A DNA stretch of 13,229 nucleotides from the NCBI GenBank assembly GCA_025454095.1, contig JALOPC010000011.1:1-13229 (forward strand). The letters run 5' to 3'. A model generated the notes under the pieces. The model was not told where the DNA came from. It did not search any database and worked only from the letters and a program-made list of their open reading frames with translations. Positions within the stretch are counted from its first letter, which is position 1; the number at the start of each line of letters is the position of its first letter. This DNA is from Syntrophales bacterium (GTDB lineage Bacteria; Desulfobacterota; Syntrophia; Syntrophales; UBA2192). Below are positions 1 to 7,078 of this stretch, one piece after another. The position numbers were made by a program, and so were the translations under genes.

Positions 1-177
1 CGGCCGAAGGGCCTGACGCACTTCCTGCCCCCAAACCTGCAGTCGATCCGGGCATCCAGCGTCGCGCTGATCGGCCGGGGAAAAAGGCAGCGGGGCGAAG
101 CGCTCGAGCTGACGACCTTCGTGCCCCGGTACCTCCGACGCTCCGAAGCCGAGATCCGGTTGGGGGAAAAGGCGTGA
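1..177 (+). CDS. tsaB: TsaB C-terminus (partial, 5' end outside window)
   Basis: An open frame runs from base 1 to a TGA at 175-177, giving 58 residues. The end reads ELTTFVPRYLRRSEAEIRLG, which matches the typical TsaB (YeaZ) C-terminus: a hydrophobic strand, then P-x-Y-L-R-x-S/P-x-A-E. TsaB is the inactive ASKHA-fold partner of TsaD in the complex that transfers threonylcarbamoyl to A37 of ANN-decoding tRNAs, in the cytoplasm. The nucleotide-binding and dimer regions lie upstream of the window, so only the tail can be judged. The next gene begins 99 bases downstream. The assignment rests on a short terminal motif and is good but not certain. Confidence 0.72.
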   Translation, partial: RPKGLTHFLPPNLQSIRASSVALIGRGKRQRGEALELTTFVPRYLRRSEAEIRLGEKA

Positions 178-276
178 CAGCGAGGCTCCGGACGTCCGCG
201 GCGGTTCAATTTTCTCTACAGGACGGCGGGTGTTTATGATATAAGCAAAGCTCTTTCGCAGAACAGGGAGGCGGGT

Positions 277-504
277 ATGGAACGGACCGACGAGCTGCTC
301 ATCGAACGACACATTCAGCAGGACGGCGAGTTGAAAAAACACGTCGAGGATCACCGGAAACTCGAGACCGCGCTCGAGGATTTCAACAAGCGGATCTACC
401 TCACGGCGGAAGAGCAGATCGAGAAGAAAAAGCTGCAGAAGATGAAGCTGGCAAGCAAGGACCGGATCTACGCGATCCTCTCGAAGTACAGGCGGAGCGC
501 CTGA
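277..504 (+). CDS. DUF465 / YdcH-type small helical protein
   Basis: This 75-residue protein is highly charged and almost wholly predicted helix. The first half (residues about 5-38) looks like one helix of a coiled-coil hairpin. The second half carries the DUF465 (YdcH family) signature K-K-x-L-Q-K-M-K-L-A-S-K-D-R-I near residues 50-64. No enzymatic motif, signal peptide or membrane segment is visible. Family members are short, widespread in Proteobacteria and of unknown function. The start is supported by GGGAGG at 266-271, five bases before the ATG. It sits between tsaB and psd, 30 bases before the latter, so it may share a transcript with the phospholipid genes; the sequence does not show a functional link. 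Confidence 0.82.
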   Translation: MERTDELLIERHIQQDGELKKHVEDHRKLETALEDFNKRIYLTAEEQIEKKKLQKMKLASKDRIYAILSKYRRSA

Positions 505-534
505 GCGTTTCGGAACCGGAGAGTCGGGACGGTC

Positions 535-1176
535 ATGGACAAACACGACGGATACATCGCGCGGGAAGGGTTCCCGTTCATCTTCGCGCTCGCGCTCGCG
601 GCGGCCGCTCTCACCTGGATGGGTTTCCAGGGGCTCGCCGTCTCGGTTTTCGCGGCCATGCTGTTCGTCGTCTTTTTCTTCCGCAACCCCGAGAGGACGA
701 TCCCCGAGGAGAAGGGGATGGTCGTGTCCCCGGCCGACGGGAGGGTCCTGAAGATCGAGGAGGTGCGGCTCGACGGCCTGCTGCAGGGCCCTCACCGCAA
801 GGTCAGCATCTTCATGAACGTCTTCAACGTCCACGTCAACCGTGTCCCCTATTCGGGGCGCGTGGAGAAGATCGAGTATCACGCCGGCAAATTCCTGTCG
901 GCCGATCTCGACAAGGCCTCCGCCGACAACGAGAAGAACACCGTCCTGATCCGGACGGCGGACGGGAAGGCGTTCCTCACCATCCAGATCGCGGGACTCA
1001 TTGCGCGAAGGATCGTCTGCTGGATCGGGGCGGGCATGGAGGTTGTCAGGGGTCAGCGATTCGGGCTGATCTGCTTCGGTTCGCGGCTCGAAGTCGTCCT
1101 GCCGCTCGATTCGAAAATCCTCGTGCAGGCGGGCCAGAAGGTGCGCGCCGGGGAAACACCGTTGGGGGTTCTGTGA
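535..1176 (+). CDS. psd: Phosphatidylserine decarboxylase proenzyme, short type
   Basis: Converts phosphatidylserine to phosphatidylethanolamine and CO2 at the inner membrane, using a pyruvoyl group made by self-cleavage. The 213 residues fit the short Psd class rather than the longer E. coli type. Two hydrophobic segments (about 12-29 and 33-49) anchor the N-terminus, followed by FRNPER. The SPADGR motif (Asp68) and HVNRVP (His100) supply the expected charge-relay residues. The cleavage site is Gly182-Ser183 in C-F-G-S, so Ser183 would become the pyruvoyl end of a small alpha chain of about 31 residues. No strong ribosome-binding site precedes the ATG. It overlaps pssA by one base (TGATG), implying translational coupling with the enzyme that makes its substrate. 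Confidence 0.93.
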   Translation: MDKHDGYIAREGFPFIFALALAAAALTWMGFQGLAVSVFAAMLFVVFFFRNPERTIPEEKGMVVSPADGRVLKIEEVRLDGLLQGPHRKVSIFMNVFNVHVNRVPYSGRVEKIEYHAGKFLSADLDKASADNEKNTVLIRTADGKAFLTIQIAGLIARRIVCWIGAGMEVVRGQRFGLICFGSRLEVVLPLDSKILVQAGQKVRAGETPLGVL

Positions 1177-2015
1177 TGAACAAGAACTTCAAGAGAGAGC
1201 GTTTCCTCCGAAGGGACAAATTCTTCCAGAAGGACCAGATGAAGAAGGGGATCTACATCCTGCCCAACCTCTTCACGACGGCGAGCCTCTTTGCGGGCAT
1301 TTACGCGATCATCGCCTCGATCCAGGGCCAGTACGTCCACGCGGCCATCGCGATCCCCATCTCGCTCATCCTCGACGGGCTCGACGGGAGGATCGCGCGC
1401 ATGACCCACACCACCTCCCGGTTCGGCGTCGAGTACGACTCGCTGTCGGACCTGGTGGCCTTCGGCGTGGCGCCGTCCGTCCTGGCCTACACGTGGTCGC
1501 TGAACTCGTTCGGGAAATGGGGCTGGCTCGCCGCCGCCCTGTTCACGACCTGCGGGGCGCTGCGCCTTGCCCGGTTCAACGTGCAGATCGGCGTGATCGA
1601 CAGCCGCTACTTCAACGGGCTGGCCATTCCCGCGGCGGCCATCGTCGTATCCTCGACGGTGATGCTCTACTTCTACCTGGGCGGGGAGGGGACGTTCCCG
1701 CACGTCTCGATCCTGGTCGGGATGATCGCGCTCGCGCTCCTGATGGTGAGCAGCATCAAGTTCTACAGCTTCAAGGACCTGCACTTCCTGACCCGCGAAC
1801 CCTTCATGACCGTCGTGCTGGCCGTCATCCTGATGATCATCGTCCTTGCGGAACCGCAGATCATGATCTTCACCTTTGCCGTGAGTTACGCCGTCTCGGG
1901 ACCGATCTGGTGGATCCTGCGGATGCTGCGGCGCCTCTTCGGGTCGGCCAAGGGGCCGCAGGCGACCGGGACGGGGGAGATCAAAACGGAAACGAAATCG
2001 GAGTCGGCGCCGTGA
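1176..2015 (+). CDS. pssA: CDP-diacylglycerol-serine O-phosphatidyltransferase
   Basis: Makes phosphatidylserine from CDP-diacylglycerol and serine, the substrate of the adjacent psd product. It is a multi-pass membrane enzyme of the CDP-alcohol phosphatidyltransferase family. The full signature D-G-x2-A-R-x8-G-x3-D-x3-D is present at about residues 70-92 with all acidic metal ligands intact. Several hydrophobic helices follow (about 97-130, 150-170, 178-193, 211-240), then a hydrophilic tail rich in T, E and K. Start choice is uncertain. A GTG at 1173 is in frame. The ATG at 1176 shares a base with the psd stop. An ATG at 1239 is preceded by AGAAGGA and begins MKKGIYILPNLFT, where many family members start. 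With the upstream start there is a basic extension of about 21 residues. Confidence 0.93.
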   Translation: MNKNFKRERFLRRDKFFQKDQMKKGIYILPNLFTTASLFAGIYAIIASIQGQYVHAAIAIPISLILDGLDGRIARMTHTTSRFGVEYDSLSDLVAFGVAPSVLAYTWSLNSFGKWGWLAAALFTTCGALRLARFNVQIGVIDSRYFNGLAIPAAAIVVSSTVMLYFYLGGEGTFPHVSILVGMIALALLMVSSIKFYSFKDLHFLTREPFMTVVLAVILMIIVLAEPQIMIFTFAVSYAVSGPIWWILRMLRRLFGSAKGPQATGTGEIKTETKSESAP

Positions 2016-2080
2016 ACGGCCCCCGCCGAGTCCGGCGCGAAGGCACTCCGGGTCTATAAACACAGGAGGGGTTGGATTCC

Positions 2081-3100
2081 ATGAGAACATACCGTGTTGC
2101 CGTCGTCGGCGCCACCGGCGCCGTCGGAAACGAAATGATCAGCATTCTCGAAGAGCGGAACTTCCCCGTGGGCGAACTGAGGCTGCTGGCCTCGGAGCGT
2201 TCGATCGGCAAGGAACTCGAGTTCAAGGGCAAGGCCTACCCGGTGCAGGTGCTGAAGGAGGATTCCTTCGAGGGCATGGAGATCGGACTCTTCTCCGCCG
2301 GGGGGAGCATCAGCCAGAAGTTCGCGCCCTTCGCGGCACAGGCCGGGTGCGTGGTCATCGACAACACGGCGGCGTTCCGCTACGAGCCCGACATCCCGCT
2401 CGTGGTCCCCGAGGTGAACGCCGGCAAAATCGCCGACTACAAGAACCGCCGGATCATCGCCAACCCCAACTGCTCCACGATCCAGATGGTGGTGGCCCTG
2501 AAGCCCATCCACGACGCGGCGCGCATCAAGCGCATCGTCGTGTCCACCTACCAGTCCGTCTCGGGGACGGGCAAGAAGGCCATGGACGAACTCATCGACC
2601 AGACGCGCGCCCTGCTGAGCTTCAAGGAGCCCGTGGCGAAGGTCTACCCATACCAGATCGCCTTCAATTGCCTGCCCCAGATCGACATCTTCCTCGAGAA
2701 CGGCTACACGAAGGAAGAGATGAAGATGGTCTGGGAGACCAAGAAGATCTTCGGCGACGAGTCCATCGCCGTCACGGCGACGACGGTGCGCGTGCCCGTC
2801 CTGCGCGCCCATTCCGAGTCGGTGAACATCGAGACGGAAAAGAAGATTTCCGCGGCGCAGGTGAAGGAACTGCTCAGCAAGGCACCCGGCGTCGTCGTCG
2901 TCGACGACCCGGCCAAGCGGGAGTACCCGCTGGCCATCAACGCCGCGGGCAAGGACGCCACCTATGTCGGGCGGATCCGGGAGGACGAGTCGATCGCCAA
3001 CGGGATCAACCTGTGGGTCGTCTCGGACAACCTGCGAAAGGGCGCCGCCCTCAACGCAATCCAGATCGCCGAAATCTACGCGAGGGACTACCTGAAGTAA
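2081..3100 (+). CDS. asd: Aspartate-semialdehyde dehydrogenase
   Basis: Reduces aspartyl phosphate to aspartate semialdehyde with NADPH, at the branch point to lysine/diaminopimelate, threonine and methionine. The 339 residues match the usual bacterial length. The N-terminal dinucleotide-binding loop is GATGAVG (residues 10-16). The catalytic cysteine is Cys131 in NPNCSTIQM, and the acid/base histidine is His244 in LRAHSES. The ATG at 2081 is preferred: AGGAGG at 2064-2069 lies 11 bases upstream, whereas the in-frame TTG at 2072 would sit only two bases from it. The gap from pssA is 65 bases. A phased G-rich repeat begins at the base after the stop codon. Confidence 0.95.
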   Translation: MRTYRVAVVGATGAVGNEMISILEERNFPVGELRLLASERSIGKELEFKGKAYPVQVLKEDSFEGMEIGLFSAGGSISQKFAPFAAQAGCVVIDNTAAFRYEPDIPLVVPEVNAGKIADYKNRRIIANPNCSTIQMVVALKPIHDAARIKRIVVSTYQSVSGTGKKAMDELIDQTRALLSFKEPVAKVYPYQIAFNCLPQIDIFLENGYTKEEMKMVWETKKIFGDESIAVTATTVRVPVLRAHSESVNIETEKKISAAQVKELLSKAPGVVVVDDPAKREYPLAINAAGKDATYVGRIREDESIANGINLWVVSDNLRKGAALNAIQIAEIYARDYLK

Positions 3101-3135
3101 GGGTATCGGGTCTAGGGTATCGGGTATAGGGTTTA
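3101..3135 (+). repeat. Five-unit G-rich heptad array (GGGTNTM)
   Basis: Five consecutive 7-base units start at 3101, 3108, 3115, 3122 and 3129 with no slippage. Each begins GGGT and fits GGGTNTM (M = A or C); units 1 and 3 are identical (GGGTATC). The array begins immediately after the TAA of asd, outside any coding frame I can support. The last unit runs into the hairpin at 3128-3152. The function is unknown. Confidence 0.85.
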
Positions 3136-3152
3136 GAAGAGATGGAAACCCT
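3128..3152 (+). repeat. Short inverted repeat after asd
   Basis: AGGGTTT at 3128-3134 pairs perfectly with AAACCCT at 3146-3152 across an 11-base loop. No T-run follows, so it is not a classical intrinsic terminator. It could protect the 3' end of the asd transcript or be chance at the edge of the heptad array. Confidence 0.45.
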
Positions 3153-3190
3153 CAAGCCGGTAACCCGACGCCTGCATCGCCGGGCCTGAT

Positions 3191-3826
3191 ATGAGAATCA
3201 TTGCGGGGAAGGCGAAGGGAAGGGTCCTGGTCGCGCCGAAGGCGAAAATCCTGAGGCCCACGACGGACCGGGTCAAGGAATCCCTGTTCAACATCCTGCC
3301 CGTCGAGGGCCATCGGTTTCTCGATCTTTTCGCGGGCGCGGGCGGCGTCGGTCTCGAAGCCGCGAGCCGGGGAGCCTCGGGGGTGGTGTTCGTGGAGAGC
3401 AACCGCGCCTGTGCGCAGGCGATCCGGGCGAACATCGAGCGCTGCGGGTTTCTGAACATGCCCGTCGGAGAGCCCGACGAAGGCGGCGTGGGAGACATCG
3501 AGGTCATCGAATGCCCCGCGGAGAGGGCCCTGCGGCTGCTCGGGCACCGCGGGGAGCGCTTCGACGTCGTGTTCGCCGATCCGCCCTACGGGGAAGGCGC
3601 GGTCGACGCGTCCCTTCGGCTGGTTCGGTCCCTCGGGCTGCTCGCACCGGGGGGGCGGGTCGTCGTGCAGCATTCGGTCCGGGACGAACTTCCCGCGCGG
3701 CGTGAGGGATACCGGGTCGAGGACAGCCGCCGATACGGCGACACGGCGCTGAGCTTCCTGACGCTTCCGGATCCTTCGGGGCAGGAAGCGACGCGGCCGG
3801 GCGAAGAGGACCGGCCTGACGGATAG
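3191..3826 (+). CDS. rsmD: 16S rRNA (guanine966-N2)-methyltransferase
   Basis: Methylates N2 of G966 in 16S rRNA on the assembled small subunit, using S-adenosylmethionine. The protein opens with the family hallmark MRIIAGKAKGR and continues with LRPTTDRVKESLFN. The SAM-binding motif I is FLDLFAGAGGVGLEA (43-57), and the catalytic motif IV is DPPY (130-133). It has 211 residues, somewhat longer than the usual 180-190. The excess is a Gly/Asp/Glu-rich stretch at about 90-104 and a hydrophilic tail after about 194. The ribosome-binding site before the ATG is weak. The next gene is coaD, a neighbour of rsmD in many bacteria, which supports the call. Confidence 0.93.
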   Translation: MRIIAGKAKGRVLVAPKAKILRPTTDRVKESLFNILPVEGHRFLDLFAGAGGVGLEAASRGASGVVFVESNRACAQAIRANIERCGFLNMPVGEPDEGGVGDIEVIECPAERALRLLGHRGERFDVVFADPPYGEGAVDASLRLVRSLGLLAPGGRVVVQHSVRDELPARREGYRVEDSRRYGDTALSFLTLPDPSGQEATRPGEEDRPDG

Positions 3827-3878
3827 CAGGCGGCGCGACGGGAAGCGGTTATCCGAAATCTCGCATGGGGAGGGGAAC

Positions 3879-4376
3879 ATGGAGAGGTTGGCGGTATATC
3901 CCGGGTCGTTCGACCCGATCACCAACGGGCATCTCGACATCATCAAGCGCGGTCTTCGTTTCTTCGACAGGCTCACCGTCCTCGTCGCGTACAACCCGAA
4001 CAAGTCGGGGCTCTTCAGCGTCGAGGAGCGGATGGAGCTGATCCGGCAGGTCATCGGCGAAGACCCGCGGATCCGCGTGGACAGCTTTTCGGGCCTGCTT
4101 GTCAACTACGTCCGCGACACGGGCGCTCAGGTCATCCTCCGGGGGCTGCGGGCCGTGTCGGATTTCGAATACGAGTTCCAGATGGCGCTCATCAACCGCC
4201 GGCTCAACCGGGATATCGAGACCGTCTTCCTCATGACGGGATACAAGTGGTTCTACACCAGCTCGAACCTGATCAAGGAGGCCGCCGGACACGGCGGGTC
4301 CGTCCGAGGGCTCGTGCCCGAGATCGTCCTCCAGAAACTGCAGGCAAAATACTCCAGCCTCAACGGAAAGGGGTGA
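3879..4376 (+). CDS. coaD: Pantetheine-phosphate adenylyltransferase
   Basis: Transfers AMP from ATP to 4'-phosphopantetheine, the penultimate step of coenzyme A synthesis. It is a 165-residue nucleotidyltransferase of normal length. The N-terminal YPGSFDPITNGH holds the T/H-x-G-H nucleotide-binding motif (TNGH, residues 15-18). RGLR (88-91) and the late motif YTSSNLIKE (127-135, in place of the ISST signature) complete the ATP site. A G-rich ribosome-binding site (GGGGAGGGG, 3867-3875) precedes the ATG. It follows rsmD by 52 bases and ends four bases before the aminotransferase start; the G-rich end GGGGTGA may serve as ribosome-binding site for that gene. Confidence 0.95.
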   Translation: MERLAVYPGSFDPITNGHLDIIKRGLRFFDRLTVLVAYNPNKSGLFSVEERMELIRQVIGEDPRIRVDSFSGLLVNYVRDTGAQVILRGLRAVSDFEYEFQMALINRRLNRDIETVFLMTGYKWFYTSSNLIKEAAGHGGSVRGLVPEIVLQKLQAKYSSLNGKG

Positions 4377-4380
4377 GCCC

Positions 4381-5574
4381 ATGAAACTCGGACCTCTGAC
4401 GAAAGTGCTCCGGCCGTCGCCGACGCTGGCGGTCACCATGAAGGCCAAGGCTCTCCAGAAGGAAGGCCGCGACATCATCGGCTTCGGGGCCGGGGAACCC
4501 GACTTCGACACGCCCGACAACATCAAGGCCGCGGCGATCCGCGCCATCCAGGAGGGGTTCACGAAGTACACGCCCGTCGGCGGCATCGACGAGCTGAAGG
4601 ACGCCGTCATCGAGAAACTCCGCCGGGACAACGGCCTCGCCTACAAGAGGTCTCAGATCGTGGTGTCCACGGGGGCGAAGCACACCCTGTTCAACATGGC
4701 CCAGGTCCTCTTCGGGCAGGGCGACGAGGTGATCGTCCCGGCGCCCTACTGGGTTTCGTACCCGGACATCGTGCAGCTGGCGGATGCGACGCCCGTCATC
4801 GTGGACGCGACCGAGGCGGAGGGCTTCAAGCTGACGCCGGCGAAGCTCAAGAACGCCATCACCGCGAGGACGAAGGCCCTCATCCTCAACAGCCCTTCGA
4901 ACCCGACGGGCGCGGCCTACACCCTCGACGAGCTGAAGGCCCTCGCGGAGGTCCTGCGGGGGACGGAGATCATCGTCATCAGCGACGACATCTACGAGAA
5001 GGTCGTCTACGACGGCTTCGTGTTCGCCAACATGGCCAATGTCGGCGGCGAGATGACGGAGAAGACGATCGTCGTCAACGGACTGTCGAAGTCGCACGCC
5101 ATGACGGGCTGGCGGATGGGGTATGCCGCGGGGCCCGACAACGTGATCGCGGCCATGACGGAGATCCAGAGCCAGAGCACGTCGAACCCCACGTCGATCG
5201 TGCAGAAAGCCTCGGTCGAGGCGCTCCTGGGCGACCAGTCCTTCATCCCGAAAATGGTGGCGGAGTTCAAGAGGCGGCGCGACACGATCGTCGCGGCGCT
5301 CAACGCCGTCCCGGGGATCACCTGCGCAACGCCCCCCGGGGCCTTCTACGTCTTCCCCCGCGTGGCCGCCCTCTACGGGAGGAAGTACCGGGGCAGGGCG
5401 ATCGCCAACTCCAACGAGTTCAGCGAGTTCCTGCTCGAGGAAGCCAATGTGGCGGTCATCGCCGGCGGGGCCTTCGGCAACGACGAGTACATCCGGCTCT
5501 CTTACGCGACGTCGATGGAGCTCATCGTCGAGGGCATGAAGCGGATCGCCCGCGCCGTCGCATCGCTCGAATAG
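4381..5574 (+). CDS. Class I PLP aminotransferase, aspartate aminotransferase type
   Basis: A 397-residue fold-type I aminotransferase most like the prokaryotic subgroup Igamma aspartate aminotransferases, which interconvert aspartate and oxaloacetate using 2-oxoglutarate/glutamate. Visible landmarks are FGAGEPDFDTP near residue 35, SPSNPTG with Asn174, SDDIY with Asp202 (pyridine nitrogen) and Tyr205, the PLP lysine Lys237 in GLSKSHAMTGWRMGY, and Arg372 in YIRLSYATS, which binds the substrate alpha-carboxylate. Aspartate specificity is inferred from overall resemblance; aromatic or broader specificity is possible. The four-base gap from coaD suggests cotranscription. Its product would feed asd upstream, although the two genes are not adjacent. 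Confidence 0.88.
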   Translation: MKLGPLTKVLRPSPTLAVTMKAKALQKEGRDIIGFGAGEPDFDTPDNIKAAAIRAIQEGFTKYTPVGGIDELKDAVIEKLRRDNGLAYKRSQIVVSTGAKHTLFNMAQVLFGQGDEVIVPAPYWVSYPDIVQLADATPVIVDATEAEGFKLTPAKLKNAITARTKALILNSPSNPTGAAYTLDELKALAEVLRGTEIIVISDDIYEKVVYDGFVFANMANVGGEMTEKTIVVNGLSKSHAMTGWRMGYAAGPDNVIAAMTEIQSQSTSNPTSIVQKASVEALLGDQSFIPKMVAEFKRRRDTIVAALNAVPGITCATPPGAFYVFPRVAALYGRKYRGRAIANSNEFSEFLLEEANVAVIAGGAFGNDEYIRLSYATSMELIVEGMKRIARAVASLE

Positions 5575-5622
5575 AACGCGGGGTGCCGCGGATACCGACA
5601 CGCATCGAGGAAGGAAGAGGAA

Positions 5623-7020
5623 ATGGGAGGTCTTTTCGGGGTCGTTTCAAACCAGAACTGTTCCAAGGTCCTGTTCTACGGGACCGACTACCATTCGCAT
5701 CTCGGGACCGAAAACGGCGGCATGGCCATTTTCGGCGAGCAGGGATTCTACCAGACCATCCACAGCATCAGCCAGGCGCAGTTCAAGTCGAAGTTCATCG
5801 CCGATTACCGGGAGATGAGCGGGAACATGGGCATCGGTTCCATCAACAACGTGGCGCCCCAGCCCCTGATCGTCCGTTCCAAGTTCGGCACCTACGCCAT
5901 CGCCGCCAGCGGCCTCATCACCAACAAGGACACCCTGGCCGAGGGGCTCCTGAGGCAGGGCGTCTCGTTCAGCGAGATGGCGGGCGGCGGCGTCAACCCC
6001 GTGGAGCTGGTTGCCCGGCTCATCAACCGGGGCGAGACGCTGCTCGACGGCATCGTCAACATGCAGAAGCTCATCGAGGGCTCCCTGTGCCTGCTGATCC
6101 TGAAGGACGACGGGATCTACGCCGCCCGCGACCTCTGCGGACGGTTCTCCCTGGTCGTCGGGGGAAACGGGAAGAAGGGAGAGTACGTCATCGCCACCGA
6201 GGCCAGCGCGCTCCAGAACCTCGGATACGACGTGATGATGTCCCCGGGTCCGGGGGAAATTCTGAAACTCAGCCGCTCCGGGATCAAGCAGCTGCGCCCG
6301 CCGAGTGCCGAGAAAAAAGTCTGCGCCTTCCTGTGGATCTACACCGGCGAGCCGTCCTCGACGTACGAGGGCAAATCGGTCGAGATCGCCCGCGAGTGCT
6401 GCGGCCGGGCCCTGGCCCGCAAGGACCGGGTGAAGGCGGACTTCGTCACGGGCATCCCCGACTCGGGGATCGGCCACGCCGTGGGCTACGCGCAGGAATC
6501 GGGGATTCCCTATAAGCGGCCCCTCGTGAAGTACACGCCGGGATATGGCCGCAGCTACACGCCGCCCTCCCAGGAGATCCGGGACCTCGTGGCCACCATG
6601 AAGATCATCGCCGTGCGCGAGGTGATCCGGGGCAACCGCATGGTCGTCTGCGACGACTCCATCGTCCGGGGCACGCAGCTGAAGAATTTCACGATCAAGA
6701 AGCTCTGGGACAACGGCGCGAAGGAGATCCACCTCCGCGTGGCCTGCCCGCCGCTGATGTACCCCTGCATCTACGGCAGCTCGACGCGCACCAAGGGCGA
6801 ACTGGCGGCCCGTCGGGCGATTCGCACCCTCTGCGGGAAAGACCCGGAGAGTATCGCCCCCTACCTGAACGCAAAGTCCAAGGCCTACCGGGAAATGGTC
6901 GAGTGGATCCGCAACGACCTCAACGTCACCTCGCTCAAGTACCTGACCATCGACGAGATGATCGAGGCCATCGGCCTGCCGGAGAAGGATCTCTGTTTGT
7001 ATTGCTGGAGGGGCTGCTGA
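5623..7020 (+). CDS. PurF-like amidophosphoribosyltransferase homologue with dead glutaminase domain
   Basis: The 465 residues align along their whole length with PurF, which makes phosphoribosylamine from PRPP and glutamine. The phosphoribosyltransferase half looks competent: IPDSGIGHAVGYA (279-291), GRSYTPPSQEIRD and the PRPP loop VVCDDSIVRGTQLK (341-354). The four Fe-S cysteines of Bacillus-type PurF have counterparts at Cys234, Cys382, Cys458 and Cys461. The glutaminase half does not: the protein begins MGGLFG instead of MCGI-G, GHVRYST is replaced by GIGSINN, HNGN by ASGL and SDTE by NPVE. The start is secure: AAGGA at 5611-5615, and no in-frame start codon back to the aminotransferase stop. 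I recall similar MGG-type PurF paralogues annotated in other anaerobes, so this is probably a conserved subfamily. It cannot be assumed to be the purine enzyme. Confidence 0.85.
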   Translation: MGGLFGVVSNQNCSKVLFYGTDYHSHLGTENGGMAIFGEQGFYQTIHSISQAQFKSKFIADYREMSGNMGIGSINNVAPQPLIVRSKFGTYAIAASGLITNKDTLAEGLLRQGVSFSEMAGGGVNPVELVARLINRGETLLDGIVNMQKLIEGSLCLLILKDDGIYAARDLCGRFSLVVGGNGKKGEYVIATEASALQNLGYDVMMSPGPGEILKLSRSGIKQLRPPSAEKKVCAFLWIYTGEPSSTYEGKSVEIARECCGRALARKDRVKADFVTGIPDSGIGHAVGYAQESGIPYKRPLVKYTPGYGRSYTPPSQEIRDLVATMKIIAVREVIRGNRMVVCDDSIVRGTQLKNFTIKKLWDNGAKEIHLRVACPPLMYPCIYGSSTRTKGELAARRAIRTLCGKDPESIAPYLNAKSKAYREMVEWIRNDLNVTSLKYLTIDEMIEAIGLPEKDLCLYCWRGC

Positions 7021-7046
7021 CGGGGCTGTGCCGCTTGATAAACAAA

Positions 7047-7078
7047 GTTGGGACGTTGAGAAGTTGTGAAGTTGAGAA
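7047..7078 (+). repeat. Four-unit octad array (GTTGNGAM)
   Basis: Four consecutive 8-base units start at 7047, 7055, 7063 and 7071 and fit GTTGNGAM; units 2 and 4 are identical (GTTGAGAA). The array starts 27 bases after the PurF-like stop codon. Its 3' part forms one arm of the inverted repeat at 7060-7136. No coding frame or known element explains it. Confidence 0.8.

Noticed and set aside
205..240. Promoter before the DUF465 gene (TATGAT at 235-240)
   Set aside because: The -10-like box is fair but no -35 match lies at 16-18 bases; TTCAAT at 205-210 is 24 bases away. Not strong enough to annotate.
2055..2060. TATAAA upstream of asd as a -10 box
   Set aside because: The sequence at the -35 position (near 2032-2037) is TCCGGC-like with no resemblance to TTGACA, and the box is only 20 bases from the start codon.
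3128..3152. Hairpin after asd as an intrinsic terminator
   Set aside because: The stem has only 7 bp with an 11-base loop and no T-run follows; kept only as an inverted repeat.
5583..6732. Long alternative frames over the PurF-like gene (+ strand 5583-6515, - strand 5647-6732)
   Set aside because: Low-complexity R/P/G/H-rich translations within a gene whose own frame shows clear PurF-family conservation.
5623..7020. Plain annotation of the gene as purF, the purine biosynthesis enzyme
   Set aside because: Missing Cys nucleophile and other glutamine-site residues, and no purine genes nearby, make that assignment unsafe.
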